DNA from: Pseudomonas paracarnis
Lineage (GTDB): Bacteria > Pseudomonadota > Gammaproteobacteria > Pseudomonadales > Pseudomonadaceae
NCBI RefSeq assembly: GCF_904063055.1
Contig: NZ_CAJFCN010000019.1
Location: 1 to 64,000, forward strand
Direction: 5' to 3'
DNA length: 64,000 nucleotides
The notes below the pieces were generated by a model. The model did not search any database. It saw only the letters and a program-made list of their open reading frames with translations, and was not told where the DNA came from. Of this stretch, positions 26,298 to 33,701 are shown piece by piece. The position numbers were made by a program, and so were the translations under genes. How positions within the stretch are numbered: position 1 is the first letter of the stretch; every line of letters starts with the position of its first letter.

Positions 26298-27215
26298 TCA
26301 GCGTGCCTTGCGTGCGGCGTCTTGCTCATGCCACCGTTCGAGGCTTTTGTTGCTGAGCCACCCCTCTTTGTGAGGCGGGCCAAATAGTCGTGTGCCATTG
26401 GCGCGCTCCAACGAAGGCAGCAAACCTGGACGCTCAATAATGTTCTTCGCGGTGTAGACACAGAGTTCGCTGTATTTGGACTGGGGCATGCCCGTGGACG
26501 CATCCAGCACCGGCGCGCCCTGCTGATCAACCTCATGCGGGTCCTGCATGACCTCCCGCAGCCTGGCTATTTCAACATACTGATGCGGTTCAAACAGGTA
26601 GGTTCGGTCCATGGCCTTGTCTCTCAACAGCGGAAACTGGCTTTGTAGCGCCTCCACCACCTGCGCATTGCCTTGCGCATGAAACGGGTCCTGACTGAAC
26701 TCGGTTGCCGAGCTGTTCCCCTGCAACGCTTGGGCCGCCGCGCGGAGGCTGTCACGGGTGATATCGCCGTCACGACTGAAGATCGCGTCACATAACCGCG
26801 GGCGCTTGAGCATTTCCCCGACGACCTGAATCACGCCGTCCAACGCCTCGCTTTCACCCATAGGATGAACGGCGATCCGCTGCAAAGACATCCACGTCAA
26901 GCGCCCATCATTCAGAAAGGAGTGCAGCAGGCCGAAGGATTTTTCCAGGGCCTTCGCCAGTTGGTTGTCCGTTGAGCTAGCACCCGGCGGGGTACCACTG
27001 GCCCGCCCAAGGGGAAAGTTCTGCAAGTCACGATGGCGCAGAGCGGACAATGTTCCGCGTAAAAGAAAAGGCTTGCGCGAACCCTCGCCCGACGTCGATG
27101 AAGGGGGTTGATGCCAAGTCTCAGGGTGGATGGCCGCTGATGACGTAGTTGAGTGTACGGCCGGCTTGTCGGGGGGCAGAGGCCGTCCGGAAGGTAATAC
27201 ACCCTCGATTGTCAT
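26298..27215 (-). CDS. Candidate type III secretion substrate with duplicated NolX/HrpF-like helical module
   Basis: A 305-residue protein without signal peptide. Residues 1-50 are rich in Ser, Thr and Pro (PAVHSTTSSAAIHPETWHQP), as in type III effectors. Two related helical modules follow. Module A is about 82-165, with LEKSFGLLHSFLNDGRLTW, GEMLKRPRLCDAIFSRDGDI and TRDSLRAAAQAL. Module B is about 183-300, with AKNIIERPGLLPSLERANGT and WLSNKSLERW. Each has a [R/K]RPxL helix and a loop before a final helix, like the repeats of NolX/HrpF/HrpK translocators. A hrp box lies 98 bp upstream (27313-27340). GGAG with 7 nt spacing supports the ATG. Family assignment is tentative; it could be an effector or translocator helper. 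Confidence 0.65.
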   Translation of the reverse strand: MTIEGVLPSGRPLPPDKPAVHSTTSSAAIHPETWHQPPSSTSGEGSRKPFLLRGTLSALRHRDLQNFPLGRASGTPPGASSTDNQLAKALEKSFGLLHSFLNDGRLTWMSLQRIAVHPMGESEALDGVIQVVGEMLKRPRLCDAIFSRDGDITRDSLRAAAQALQGNSSATEFSQDPFHAQGNAQVVEALQSQFPLLRDKAMDRTYLFEPHQYVEIARLREVMQDPHEVDQQGAPVLDASTGMPQSKYSELCVYTAKNIIERPGLLPSLERANGTRLFGPPHKEGWLSNKSLERWHEQDAARKAR

Positions 27216-27312
27216 GGGTTTTCTCCAACACTTTTCAGATGCATATCCGCAGGGTGATTTTTACCTTGATGGGCAAAATCAACGAATGGACTCTACCCAG
27301 GCAGGCACCTCA

Positions 27313-27340
27313 TGTGTGGTTGGAGGAACTCGGCAGTTCC
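27313..27340 (-). promoter_or_regulatory. hrp box (HrpL-type promoter) for the 305-aa gene
   Basis: On the minus strand GGAACT, 15 nt, CCACACA, against the hrp box consensus GGAACC-N15/16-CCACNNA: one mismatch. Located 98 bp upstream of the start at 27215. Confidence 0.75.
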
Positions 27341-27391
27341 GAGTCAACGATACCTACCAATGACAATATGTAAAACCGTGGTCAGCCGCGG

Positions 27392-27709
27392 TTAACCCAG
27401 CTTGCGCCTACGCCACCAGCCTGCCAGGCAATTGATCAACCCCGTGTCGTTCAACGAATCGGCGCCCTCCCCCCTGACCTGCGGGTCTGCCAGCATGCCC
27501 CGGGAAAAGTCGTCCGACACGGGCGCCTGGAATCTACGCTCGCCGGCATAAGCCTTCATACGCCGTGCTTCTGCCTCATATTCCGTCGACGCAAAAGGGA
27601 AGCTACGCGAGGGGCCGCGCTCCTTGGATACTGGTGGACTTGTACGTTGGGTACTGCGCAACAGGTCGATGGGACCGTTTGGGGAAGAATTAAACGAGGC
27701 TGAAGTCAT
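27392..27709 (-). CDS. Small candidate type III secretion protein, 105 aa
   Basis: A 105-residue protein with a Ser/Asn/Pro-rich N-terminus (MTSASFNSSPNGPIDLLRST), a central charged stretch (TEYEAEARRMKAYAGERRFQ) and a basic tail LAGWWRRRKLG. No signal peptide or transmembrane segment. No homology that I recognise. GAGGG with 7 nt spacing supports the ATG at 27709; the open frame extends upstream to a codon at 27769 with no site. A hrp box at 27771-27798 precedes it, so it belongs with its neighbours to a likely HrpL regulon. It could be an effector, a chaperone or a secreted accessory; the N-terminal composition favours a secreted protein. Confidence 0.6.
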   Translation of the reverse strand: MTSASFNSSPNGPIDLLRSTQRTSPPVSKERGPSRSFPFASTEYEAEARRMKAYAGERRFQAPVSDDFSRGMLADPQVRGEGADSLNDTGLINCLAGWWRRRKLG

Positions 27710-27770
27710 ATGTTTTCCCTCATTCAGAATCTGAAAAGCGGCGGGTCGAATTACAACCGCAAGTATCACC

Positions 27771-27798
27771 TCTGTGGCAAATGGGCGTAATTCGTTCC
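27771..27798 (-). promoter_or_regulatory. hrp box (HrpL-type promoter) for the 105-aa gene
   Basis: On the minus strand GGAACG, 15 nt, CCACAGA: one mismatch from GGAACC-N15/16-CCACNNA. Located 62 bp upstream of the start at 27709. Confidence 0.7.
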
Positions 27799-27815
27799 TT
27801 GAAACATATTGGACT

Positions 27816-27840
27816 GGCGCCGCCCCCGAGAGGCGGCGCC
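27816..27840. terminator. Strong hairpin after the 339-aa type III candidate gene
   Basis: GGCGCCGCC (27816-27824) and GGCGGCGCC (27832-27840) form a perfect 9-bp GC stem 11 bp beyond the stop of the 339-aa gene. There is no clear T run on the minus strand, so termination efficiency is uncertain. Confidence 0.5.
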
Positions 27841-27850
27841 TGAAGAGCGG

Positions 27851-28870
27851 TCAGCGGGACAACAAGTACAGTCCTGTACGGCTGATTTTCCCGTCGTCAT
27901 CTTTACTGGCGCGGTTATCCATTTTCTCCAGCAGATCACTGCGCTTGCGTATTATTTCCTGGGATAACTGAATCAGATGGTCCTTGGCTGCGTCGCCGGT
28001 AAGTGGCTGGCAGGCCCACTTTTTCAGGTCGCGGATTTTAAGGCTTGAGCCCCCGCTCCCGTTTTTCAACTCGTCGAAATGCTCAAGCAGCTCACCGGCC
28101 AGTTCCTTGTCGCTCTTGTACTTGAAGTAGTTTTCTCCTTTGATTACCGCGTTCAGGCTGTGCCGGTCGATCAGGCCATCCAAAGCGCCCGTGGAACCGT
28201 GCCGGTCCAATGCGGCCATCAGTTCCGGACGTCGTAGCAGTTCATTGGCCAGGCGAATGTTCTCGTTCATGACGGGGTTGGGCGACCACCCTCTTTTTGC
28301 CATTGCAAGAATGCTGTCAACGCTAATGGAACCAGGGTTCTTCGGGTCTCTGAAGGCATTGAAGTTATCGCGCAACTGCTGCGCCAGCTCTTCTCTATTT
28401 TTCAGCGAGTACTGCGGATCAGGCCTGCCGGGGGCGGGCGGATACGGCCGACCTGCAGTGGGGTCCGGCCTCGGTGGCGGATTACTCCCAATGGGGTTCG
28501 GCCTGGGTGGCGGGTTGCTGCAACCTGGGTTCGGCTTTGGCGGCGGATGCCCACAGCCAGGATGCATAGACGGCCGATGTCCGAAGAACCAATGACTGAT
28601 CCAGTGCGGGAGTTGGCCCAGGAAATTCTGCATCGCCGGTGGTCTGTGGTGATGTCCACGCACGTCAGCTGCGGAGGTGGGTGCCTGGGGGTTACCGAAT
28701 ACCGGCCCGGCTTTGTTGTCCCCCGATTGAAAATTCACATGGGCAGCATTCTGGCCCTTGAAGGAAGGTGCAGCCTGGCGCGTGTTTTTGACCTCGGCCT
28801 TGGCGCTGGCCTGTGAAAGGTCAGGCGTTGATGAAGCAGAGACGGGTGTATCCAACATCGATACCGACAT
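27851..28870 (-). CDS. Candidate type III secretion substrate with Pro-rich linker and two NolX/HrpF-like modules
   Basis: A 339-residue protein. Residues 1-50 are Ser/Thr/Ala-rich (MSVSMLDTPVSASSTPDLSQ), typical of type III secretion signals. About 100-153 is a proline-rich linker with repeats of NPPPRPNP type. Two helical modules follow: A about 157-245 (LAQQLRDNFNAFRDPKNPGS; ANELLRRPELMAALDRHGST; GALDGLIDRHSLNAVI) and B about 246-335 (LAGELLEHFDELKNGSGG; QEIIRKRSDLLEKMDNRASK; DDDGKISRTGLYLL). Each module ends in a DG[L/K]I EF-hand-like loop, as in NolX/HrpF/HrpK translocator proteins. The start at 28870 has GGAG with 6 nt spacing. A hrp box lies 75 bp upstream. Role as effector, translocator or accessory is inferred. 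Confidence 0.68.
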   Translation of the reverse strand: MSVSMLDTPVSASSTPDLSQASAKAEVKNTRQAAPSFKGQNAAHVNFQSGDNKAGPVFGNPQAPTSAADVRGHHHRPPAMQNFLGQLPHWISHWFFGHRPSMHPGCGHPPPKPNPGCSNPPPRPNPIGSNPPPRPDPTAGRPYPPAPGRPDPQYSLKNREELAQQLRDNFNAFRDPKNPGSISVDSILAMAKRGWSPNPVMNENIRLANELLRRPELMAALDRHGSTGALDGLIDRHSLNAVIKGENYFKYKSDKELAGELLEHFDELKNGSGGSSLKIRDLKKWACQPLTGDAAKDHLIQLSQEIIRKRSDLLEKMDNRASKDDDGKISRTGLYLLSR

Positions 28871-28944
28871 AAGTTTCTCCATACAGTGGGCGATTTTCAG
28901 CTTGTCGCTCCAACGCAGTGTCGAAGCCCATCAGCTTTCCCATG

Positions 28945-28972
28945 TGTGGTTTTGCGTCGGAATCAGTTCCTG
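28945..28972 (-). promoter_or_regulatory. hrp box (HrpL-type promoter) for the 339-aa gene
   Basis: On the minus strand GGAACT, 15 nt, CCACACA: one mismatch from GGAACC-N15/16-CCACNNA. It lies 75 bp upstream of the start at 28870. Confidence 0.75.
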
Positions 28973-29056
28973 ATCCAGCCATAATCTGTGCTGTGGTGAT
29001 GTAGGAAACAGAGTGTGGTCTTGCAGCAATGAGTGCGCGGAGCGCTTTGCCCAGGC

Positions 29057-29088
29057 AAAAAAAATCGCCCCCCTGAGGTTGCGATTTT
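29057..29088 (-). terminator. Rho-independent terminator after fecA
   Basis: On the minus strand AAATCGC (87-81 of 29000) pairs with GCGATTT (68-62 of 29000) and continues into an eight-T run, about 17 bp beyond the fecA stop. Confidence 0.8.
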
Positions 29089-29104
29089 CCCCAGAGACGA
29101 CAGA

Positions 29105-31498
29105 TCAGAACCCGACGCTTGCCTGTACAAAGAAGGTGCGAGGCTCGCCCAGGTACAAGCCGGCATTGTTATCGCTGGAGCGCGTGTAATGCTGCTGGTC
29201 GAAGACGTTTTTCACGCCCACACCCAGCTTCAGGTTCGACAACTGCGCGCCGAAGTCATAACCGCTGCGCACGTTGACCGAGACATACCCTGGGATATCA
29301 CCGTATTGACCATCCGCGGTGCCTTGGGTGATGTAGGTGGTTCCGGTGCCTGGCGCCCGTTGGCCGGACTGGGCATAGACATCCAGGTTGTGGGTCCAGT
29401 GGTTGACGTCGTAACGCAGGCCCAGGGTCGCCACTTGGCGGGAATACAGTGGCAGGTCGCGGCCCTTGAACGGCACATCACCTTCGGAGGTGGCCTTGGT
29501 GTAGGTGAAGCCCGCGTTGGCGGTCAGGCCGTCGAGGCGCGGGTCGAGGTTGGACAGGTCGTAATGGGCCGATGCTTCGATGCCGCTGTGCTTGGTGGCG
29601 CCGAGGTTGGTCCAGCCCACGTCATTGCTGACGTATTGCAGTTCATCCGAGAAGTCGATGTAGAACAGCGTCACTTCGCCGCCCCAGACGCTGTCGTTGT
29701 AGCGCGTACCGACCTCGTAGGTCTTGGCCTTTTCCGGGTTCAGGCCGTTGGCCGTCTGGTCGCCGGTACCGCCCTGGCCCAGTTGGAAATACTGCAGGCT
29801 GCCGAAGGAGGTTTCGTAGTTGGCGAACAGTTTCCAGGCGTCAGACACGTGGTACATCACGCTCAGCGCCGGCAGCGGTTCGTTGTTGTGGACCTCGCGG
29901 CGTTTTTCCTCGGTACGCTTGCCGTTCAGGGCCACGACTGGGCGGTCATGCCATTCGGTACGGATATCTTCAAAGCGAATGCCCGGGGTGATGGTCCATT
30001 TGCCAATATCGATTTTGTTATCGATATAGAAGGCGTTGGCTTCAGTGCCCCCCGTGCGGTCCTGATACACGTGACCGTCGCTCTGCCCGCCCGGCGTCGG
30101 TACGTTGTTGACCAGGTTCAGGCTGGTGGCCTCCTCGTGCATGCCTTCTTTGAGGTAGCGATAGCCCACGCTGACTTCCTGGGTACTGGGCCCCAGGTCA
30201 AACACATGGGACACACGCGGCTCGATGCCGAAGGTGTAGTAGGTGCGCGGGTAGGAACTGAGGGTCTTGAGGTCGCGGTTGGCAATGTTGCTGCCACGGA
30301 AACTGTCGGAATAGTAAGTCAGCACTTCGGCCTGGGTGCGGTCGTCGATCTGGCGGATGTACTTGAAGGAGATGTCCTTGCGGCGCCCGCTGAAGTTGTC
30401 CCAGTCACGCACCGATTGGTACGGGTTGGCATCGAACTGCTTCTGGGTCAGGCCGCCGGGCATATCGGCGCTGGCATCGTAATAGTGGAAGTTCAGCGAG
30501 AAATCGTCTTGATCGGTCGGCGCCCAGTGGGTCTTGAAGATCACATCATCGATGTCGTTGCCGTTGTTGCTGTTGCGGTAACCGTTGCCATTGACTCCGG
30601 AGTACAGCAGCGCGGCACCGATACCGTTGTCGGCCGTGCCGCCGATAAAGGCGTTTTCCACATGCTTCCAGCCCCCGTGGGCAGACGTTTGCAGGGTGGT
30701 GCCGACTTCCCCGGAGAAGTCTTGCGGGATCGCACGGGTTACGAAGTTGATCACGCCGCCGACGTTCTGTGGCCCATAACGCACCGAACCCGCGCCACGG
30801 ACAACGTCGATACTTTCCAGGTTACCGGCAGAAATTGGCGCCATCGACAGCTGTGGCTGGCCGTAGGGAGCGAACGCAGCCGGTACGCCGTCAATCAGCA
30901 CGGTGGAGCGCGGCGACAGGCGTGACGTCAGCCCGCGCACACCGACGTTGAGGGAAATATCACTGCCGCCGGTGCCGTTGGATTCCTGCACTTGCACGCC
31001 AGGCACACGGCGCAGCACATCACCGACGTTCATCGCGCCCTGCTCTACCATGGCCTCGCGGCGAATAACCGTGCGCGCACCGGGGTGGTTCTGCACCACT
31101 TCGGCATCGGCGTCGGCAAGCCAGTCGCCCACCACTTTGATATCGGTGACCCCCAGTTCCAGCGGTGAGCCCGCTTCACCGGTGCCGCTGCGCACCGGAC
31201 GCAAGGTCACGGAGCCGGCGTCAATCTGGTAATCCAGGCCACTGCCTTGCAGTAATTGCCGCAGGGCTTGTTCGGGCGAGAGGTTGCCATCGACCGCGGG
31301 AGCTTGCTTGCCAGCCACCATATCGGGGCTGAAGAACACTTGCAGCGAGGTCTGCTGGCCCAATTGGCTCAAGGCTGCGCCGAGGGATTGGGCACGAATG
31401 TGGATGCCCTCGGCAGCCTGTGCGGTACTGATGGCAACGGCCAGGGCCAAGGGCGCCCAGCGGGAAATTTTATTGTTGTGAAGAGCAAGTTTTTTCAC
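29105..31498 (-). CDS. fecA: TonB-dependent ferric citrate receptor FecA
   Basis: A 797-residue outer-membrane transporter. Signal peptide to about residue 28 (ending STAQA), STN signalling domain about 30-105 (IHIRAQSLGAALSQLGQQTS; SPEQALRQLLQGSGLDYQID), plug about 125-245, then a 22-strand beta barrel with the terminal aromatic residue (PRTFFVQASVGF). The plug stretch LNVGVRGLTSRLSPRSTVLI and PYGQPQLSMAPIS is nearly that of E. coli FecA, so ferric citrate is the likely ligand. The STN domain would signal to FecR upstream. It is the last gene of a fecI-fecR-fecA cassette, 97 bp from fecR. Confidence 0.88.
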   Translation of the reverse strand: MKKLALHNNKISRWAPLALAVAISTAQAAEGIHIRAQSLGAALSQLGQQTSLQVFFSPDMVAGKQAPAVDGNLSPEQALRQLLQGSGLDYQIDAGSVTLRPVRSGTGEAGSPLELGVTDIKVVGDWLADADAEVVQNHPGARTVIRREAMVEQGAMNVGDVLRRVPGVQVQESNGTGGSDISLNVGVRGLTSRLSPRSTVLIDGVPAAFAPYGQPQLSMAPISAGNLESIDVVRGAGSVRYGPQNVGGVINFVTRAIPQDFSGEVGTTLQTSAHGGWKHVENAFIGGTADNGIGAALLYSGVNGNGYRNSNNGNDIDDVIFKTHWAPTDQDDFSLNFHYYDASADMPGGLTQKQFDANPYQSVRDWDNFSGRRKDISFKYIRQIDDRTQAEVLTYYSDSFRGSNIANRDLKTLSSYPRTYYTFGIEPRVSHVFDLGPSTQEVSVGYRYLKEGMHEEATSLNLVNNVPTPGGQSDGHVYQDRTGGTEANAFYIDNKIDIGKWTITPGIRFEDIRTEWHDRPVVALNGKRTEEKRREVHNNEPLPALSVMYHVSDAWKLFANYETSFGSLQYFQLGQGGTGDQTANGLNPEKAKTYEVGTRYNDSVWGGEVTLFYIDFSDELQYVSNDVGWTNLGATKHSGIEASAHYDLSNLDPRLDGLTANAGFTYTKATSEGDVPFKGRDLPLYSRQVATLGLRYDVNHWTHNLDVYAQSGQRAPGTGTTYITQGTADGQYGDIPGYVSVNVRSGYDFGAQLSNLKLGVGVKNVFDQQHYTRSSDNNAGLYLGEPRTFFVQASVGF

Positions 31499-31595
31499 GT
31501 CGAACCTAGTCCTGTGATCGCAAGCATGCGCAGCCGTTAATGCAAACCAGTTGCAGTTGTACGAGAAGACGAAGAACTCGAAAAAAACCTGAACG

Positions 31596-32546
31596 TCAGC
31601 GTGAAATAATTTCCTGGCTACCGTCCGGCAAAGTGCGCAAGGCGACCGGCAGGATGTGGGGCAAGGCCTTGAGCAAAGCGTCGGTGTCGCTGGATTTGAA
31701 GACGCTGGTCAAGCGCAGGTTGCCCACCGCTGCCGTACTGACCCGCAGCGGTTGCTCGCGGTAGCGCGACACTTCCCGCGCCACGTCTACCAGGGTGGCG
31801 TTGTTGAACACTAGTTTACCGCTGCGCCACGCGGTCAGTTCTTCAGGGTTCACCGCGTAGGCCGCCGCCACTTGGCCTTGGGGATCGACATGGGTGCCAC
31901 GCCCGGCGGTGAGCGTGACGATGTGATCGGATGCCCGGCCCTGCACCTTGACCGTGCCGGCTTCGACCGCCACGCGGGTCTGGTCCGCCTCCCGACGTAC
32001 ATCAAAGCGCGTGCCGGTGACGGTCACCTGCCCTGCCCCGGCTGCGACCACAAACGGGCGTTCGGCGTCATGTTGCACGCTGAACATCGCCTCGCCCTGC
32101 TTGAGCTCTACGCCCCGACGGCTCTTTTCGTAGCGAACCGCGACCACGCTGCGGCTGTTGAGGTCCATCACGGAACCGTCAGGCAAGGTCACCTGACGAT
32201 GCTCGCCTAACCGCGTGCTGAATTCGGCATTGTAGGGCTTTGGCTGCCCCAGACCGCTGTACGCACCCAGGCCCACTGCAACGGCGACCACACTGGCGGC
32301 CACGGCATAACGCAGCAGCGCACGCCGTCCAAGGCGCTCGGTTGGCGCATCGCCCAGCGCCTGCAAGCGGGCCTTGGGCAGCAAATCCGTCGCACTCCAT
32401 AGCCCTTGCAGCACATCGATTTCGTACTGATGCGCGGGCTGCGACCTGCGCCAGGCATCGAAACGTTGACGTTCCTGGGCGCTCAATGGGCCGTCTTGCA
32501 GGCGTACAAACCACTGCGCGGCCTCATCACGGACACGGTTATCCAT
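31596..32546 (-). CDS. fecR: FecR-family anti-sigma/sigma regulator
   Basis: A 316-residue inner-membrane regulator linking FecA to FecI. The N-terminal cytoplasmic DUF4880 part has DEAAQWFVRLQDGPLSAQER and FDAWRRSQPAHQYEIDVLQG; one TM lies at about 80-100, preceded by a twin arginine GRRALLRYAVAASVVAVAVG; the periplasmic FecR domain contains LPDGSVMDLNSRSVVAVRYE and RRGVELKQGEAMFSV, then an STN-like C-terminus. Two starts are possible: ATG at 32576, overlapping fecI by 4 bp, or the ATG at 32546 with AGGA 9 nt upstream. The latter matches the family N-terminus better. Confidence 0.87.
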   Translation of the reverse strand: MDNRVRDEAAQWFVRLQDGPLSAQERQRFDAWRRSQPAHQYEIDVLQGLWSATDLLPKARLQALGDAPTERLGRRALLRYAVAASVVAVAVGLGAYSGLGQPKPYNAEFSTRLGEHRQVTLPDGSVMDLNSRSVVAVRYEKSRRGVELKQGEAMFSVQHDAERPFVVAAGAGQVTVTGTRFDVRREADQTRVAVEAGTVKVQGRASDHIVTLTAGRGTHVDPQGQVAAAYAVNPEELTAWRSGKLVFNNATLVDVAREVSRYREQPLRVSTAAVGNLRLTSVFKSSDTDALLKALPHILPVALRTLPDGSQEIISR

Positions 32547-32572
32547 CGTGGAAGATCCTGTTTCAAAGCCGG

Positions 32573-33073
32573 TCATGGCGCGCTCGCATCCAGACGATCA
32601 CGCAGATGCCGCAAGGTGCGGATCATATACTTTTCCACCATGTTTTTAGACAGCCCCAGGCGTGTGGCGATTTCCTGCTGGGTGAGCCCTTCGATCTTCT
32701 GCCAGATAAAAATCCTGCGACAGTTGAGCGGCAATTCGGCCAGCGCCCGCTCGATGGCGTCGGCCAATTGGATCGCGTGCATGTAATGTTCCGGGTCGCT
32801 ACTGTGCGGCGTACTGTGATCAACCACCTGCAGCGTCAACGTCTCGCGACGGTCTTCGCGGCGGTAGGCGTCCACCGCAATATTGCGCGCGGTTTGATGC
32901 AGGTAGGCGCGCGGTTGCGCCACCTCGCAGGCAGCGGACTCAAGCACACGCACGAAGGTGTCGTGCGCCAGGTCTTCGGCTTGCTGACGGTTTCTCAGGC
33001 GGCGTGTCCAGGTGCCGATCAACTCTTCGTAGTGCTCGAAAAAGCCTGTTCTGCGGGGCGGCTGAGGAGTCAT
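32573..33073 (-). CDS. fecI: ECF sigma factor FecI
   Basis: A 166-residue iron-starvation sigma factor. Region 2 contains AEDLAHDTFVRVLESAACEV and YLHQTARNIAVDAYRREDRR; region 4 has LPLNCRRIFIWQKIEGLTQQ and EIATRLGLSKNMVEKYMIRT, the helix-turn-helix for the -35 element. It would direct transcription of fecA upon FecA/FecR signalling. First gene of the cassette; a weak Fur-like sequence lies upstream at 33102-33120. Confidence 0.9.
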   Translation of the reverse strand: MTPQPPRRTGFFEHYEELIGTWTRRLRNRQQAEDLAHDTFVRVLESAACEVAQPRAYLHQTARNIAVDAYRREDRRETLTLQVVDHSTPHSSDPEHYMHAIQLADAIERALAELPLNCRRIFIWQKIEGLTQQEIATRLGLSKNMVEKYMIRTLRHLRDRLDASAP

Positions 33074-33101
33074 CGCGAGAGCACTGGGGAGGCGGGGCGT
33101 G

Positions 33102-33120
33102 AATAGTAATGCTTCCTATT
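33102..33120 (-). promoter_or_regulatory. Weak Fur-box-like sequence upstream of fecI
   Basis: AATAGTAATGCTTCCTATT is an imperfect inverted repeat (AATAG/CTATT) 29 bp upstream of fecI, with limited match to the Fur consensus. It is placed where iron control of fecI would be expected. Confidence 0.3.
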
Positions 33121-33152
33121 AAGTGGGGCAATTGCTGCTCATCGCCCACCCA

Positions 33153-33554
33153 CTATTTGTTTGAAATGACCTCACTCATGTATTGATGCAAATCGCGAAA
33201 GTCTTTAACGCTCCAGGCATGTGGCGCGATCTTTACGCCATTGTCCTGCAGCGTCTTGGGGATCAGGTTGCCATTGGGGCGAAGGATGACCGAGGAGACG
33301 ATAACGCCAGGATATTCATGGAGTCGTTTCTTGAAGGCGGCGGTTGTCAGGTCGGGGGTTGGCGGATTGCTTTTTTGAGCCAATGGCCCCGTGCCTTTGA
33401 TATCGGGCCCATGGCACACAGCACAGCGCTGTAGATACAGCGTTTTACCATTGCTGTTATCGGCAAGGCACAGGGCTGTTTGAGTCAGTGATAAAACGGC
33501 CAAGACGCCGCTGACTAACAGTTTGATCAATCTGGTATCGGCCCACGCCTGCAT
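33153..33554 (-). CDS. Small c-type cytochrome
   Basis: A 133-residue exported monoheme cytochrome c. A hydrophobic signal sequence (LIKLLVSGVLAVLSLTQTAL) is followed by the heme site CAVCHG (C44, C47, H48) and typical KGTGPLAQKSNPPTPDLT text. The C-terminal helix ends DLHQYMSEVISNK. The distal methionine could be the one in QYMSE, which is inference. Start at 33554 is preceded by AGGA with 9 nt spacing; longer in-frame starts lack support. The redox partner is unknown; it sits alone between fecI and an oppositely oriented operon. Confidence 0.8.
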   Translation of the reverse strand: MQAWADTRLIKLLVSGVLAVLSLTQTALCLADNSNGKTLYLQRCAVCHGPDIKGTGPLAQKSNPPTPDLTTAAFKKRLHEYPGVIVSSVILRPNGNLIPKTLQDNGVKIAPHAWSVKDFRDLHQYMSEVISNK

Positions 33555-33701
33555 TCCATCGCTTCCTGTATTGCCCTTTGTTTTCAGCATCATACGATAA
33601 AGTCGCGCTTTTACCCGCGCTGGGCGTAAACGCGAGGGGGTGAACTTCCGCTCCCCGCCGCCAGTCAGCAAGAAGGACTCTCATAAAACGGTGGGTGGGC
33701 G

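Noticed and set aside
28410-28660. Plus-strand glycine-rich open frame (28140-28595)
   Set aside because: Mirror of the proline-rich linker of the 339-aa gene, which has an RBS and a hrp box on the minus strand.
29033-30925. 630-codon open frame on the plus strand opposite fecA
   Set aside because: High-GC shadow of fecA; the translation has no family features, and fecA is complete with all domains.
31499-31595. FecI-dependent promoter upstream of fecA
   Set aside because: A CGTC-like element is present, but no -35 GGAAAT-like box could be aligned with confidence.
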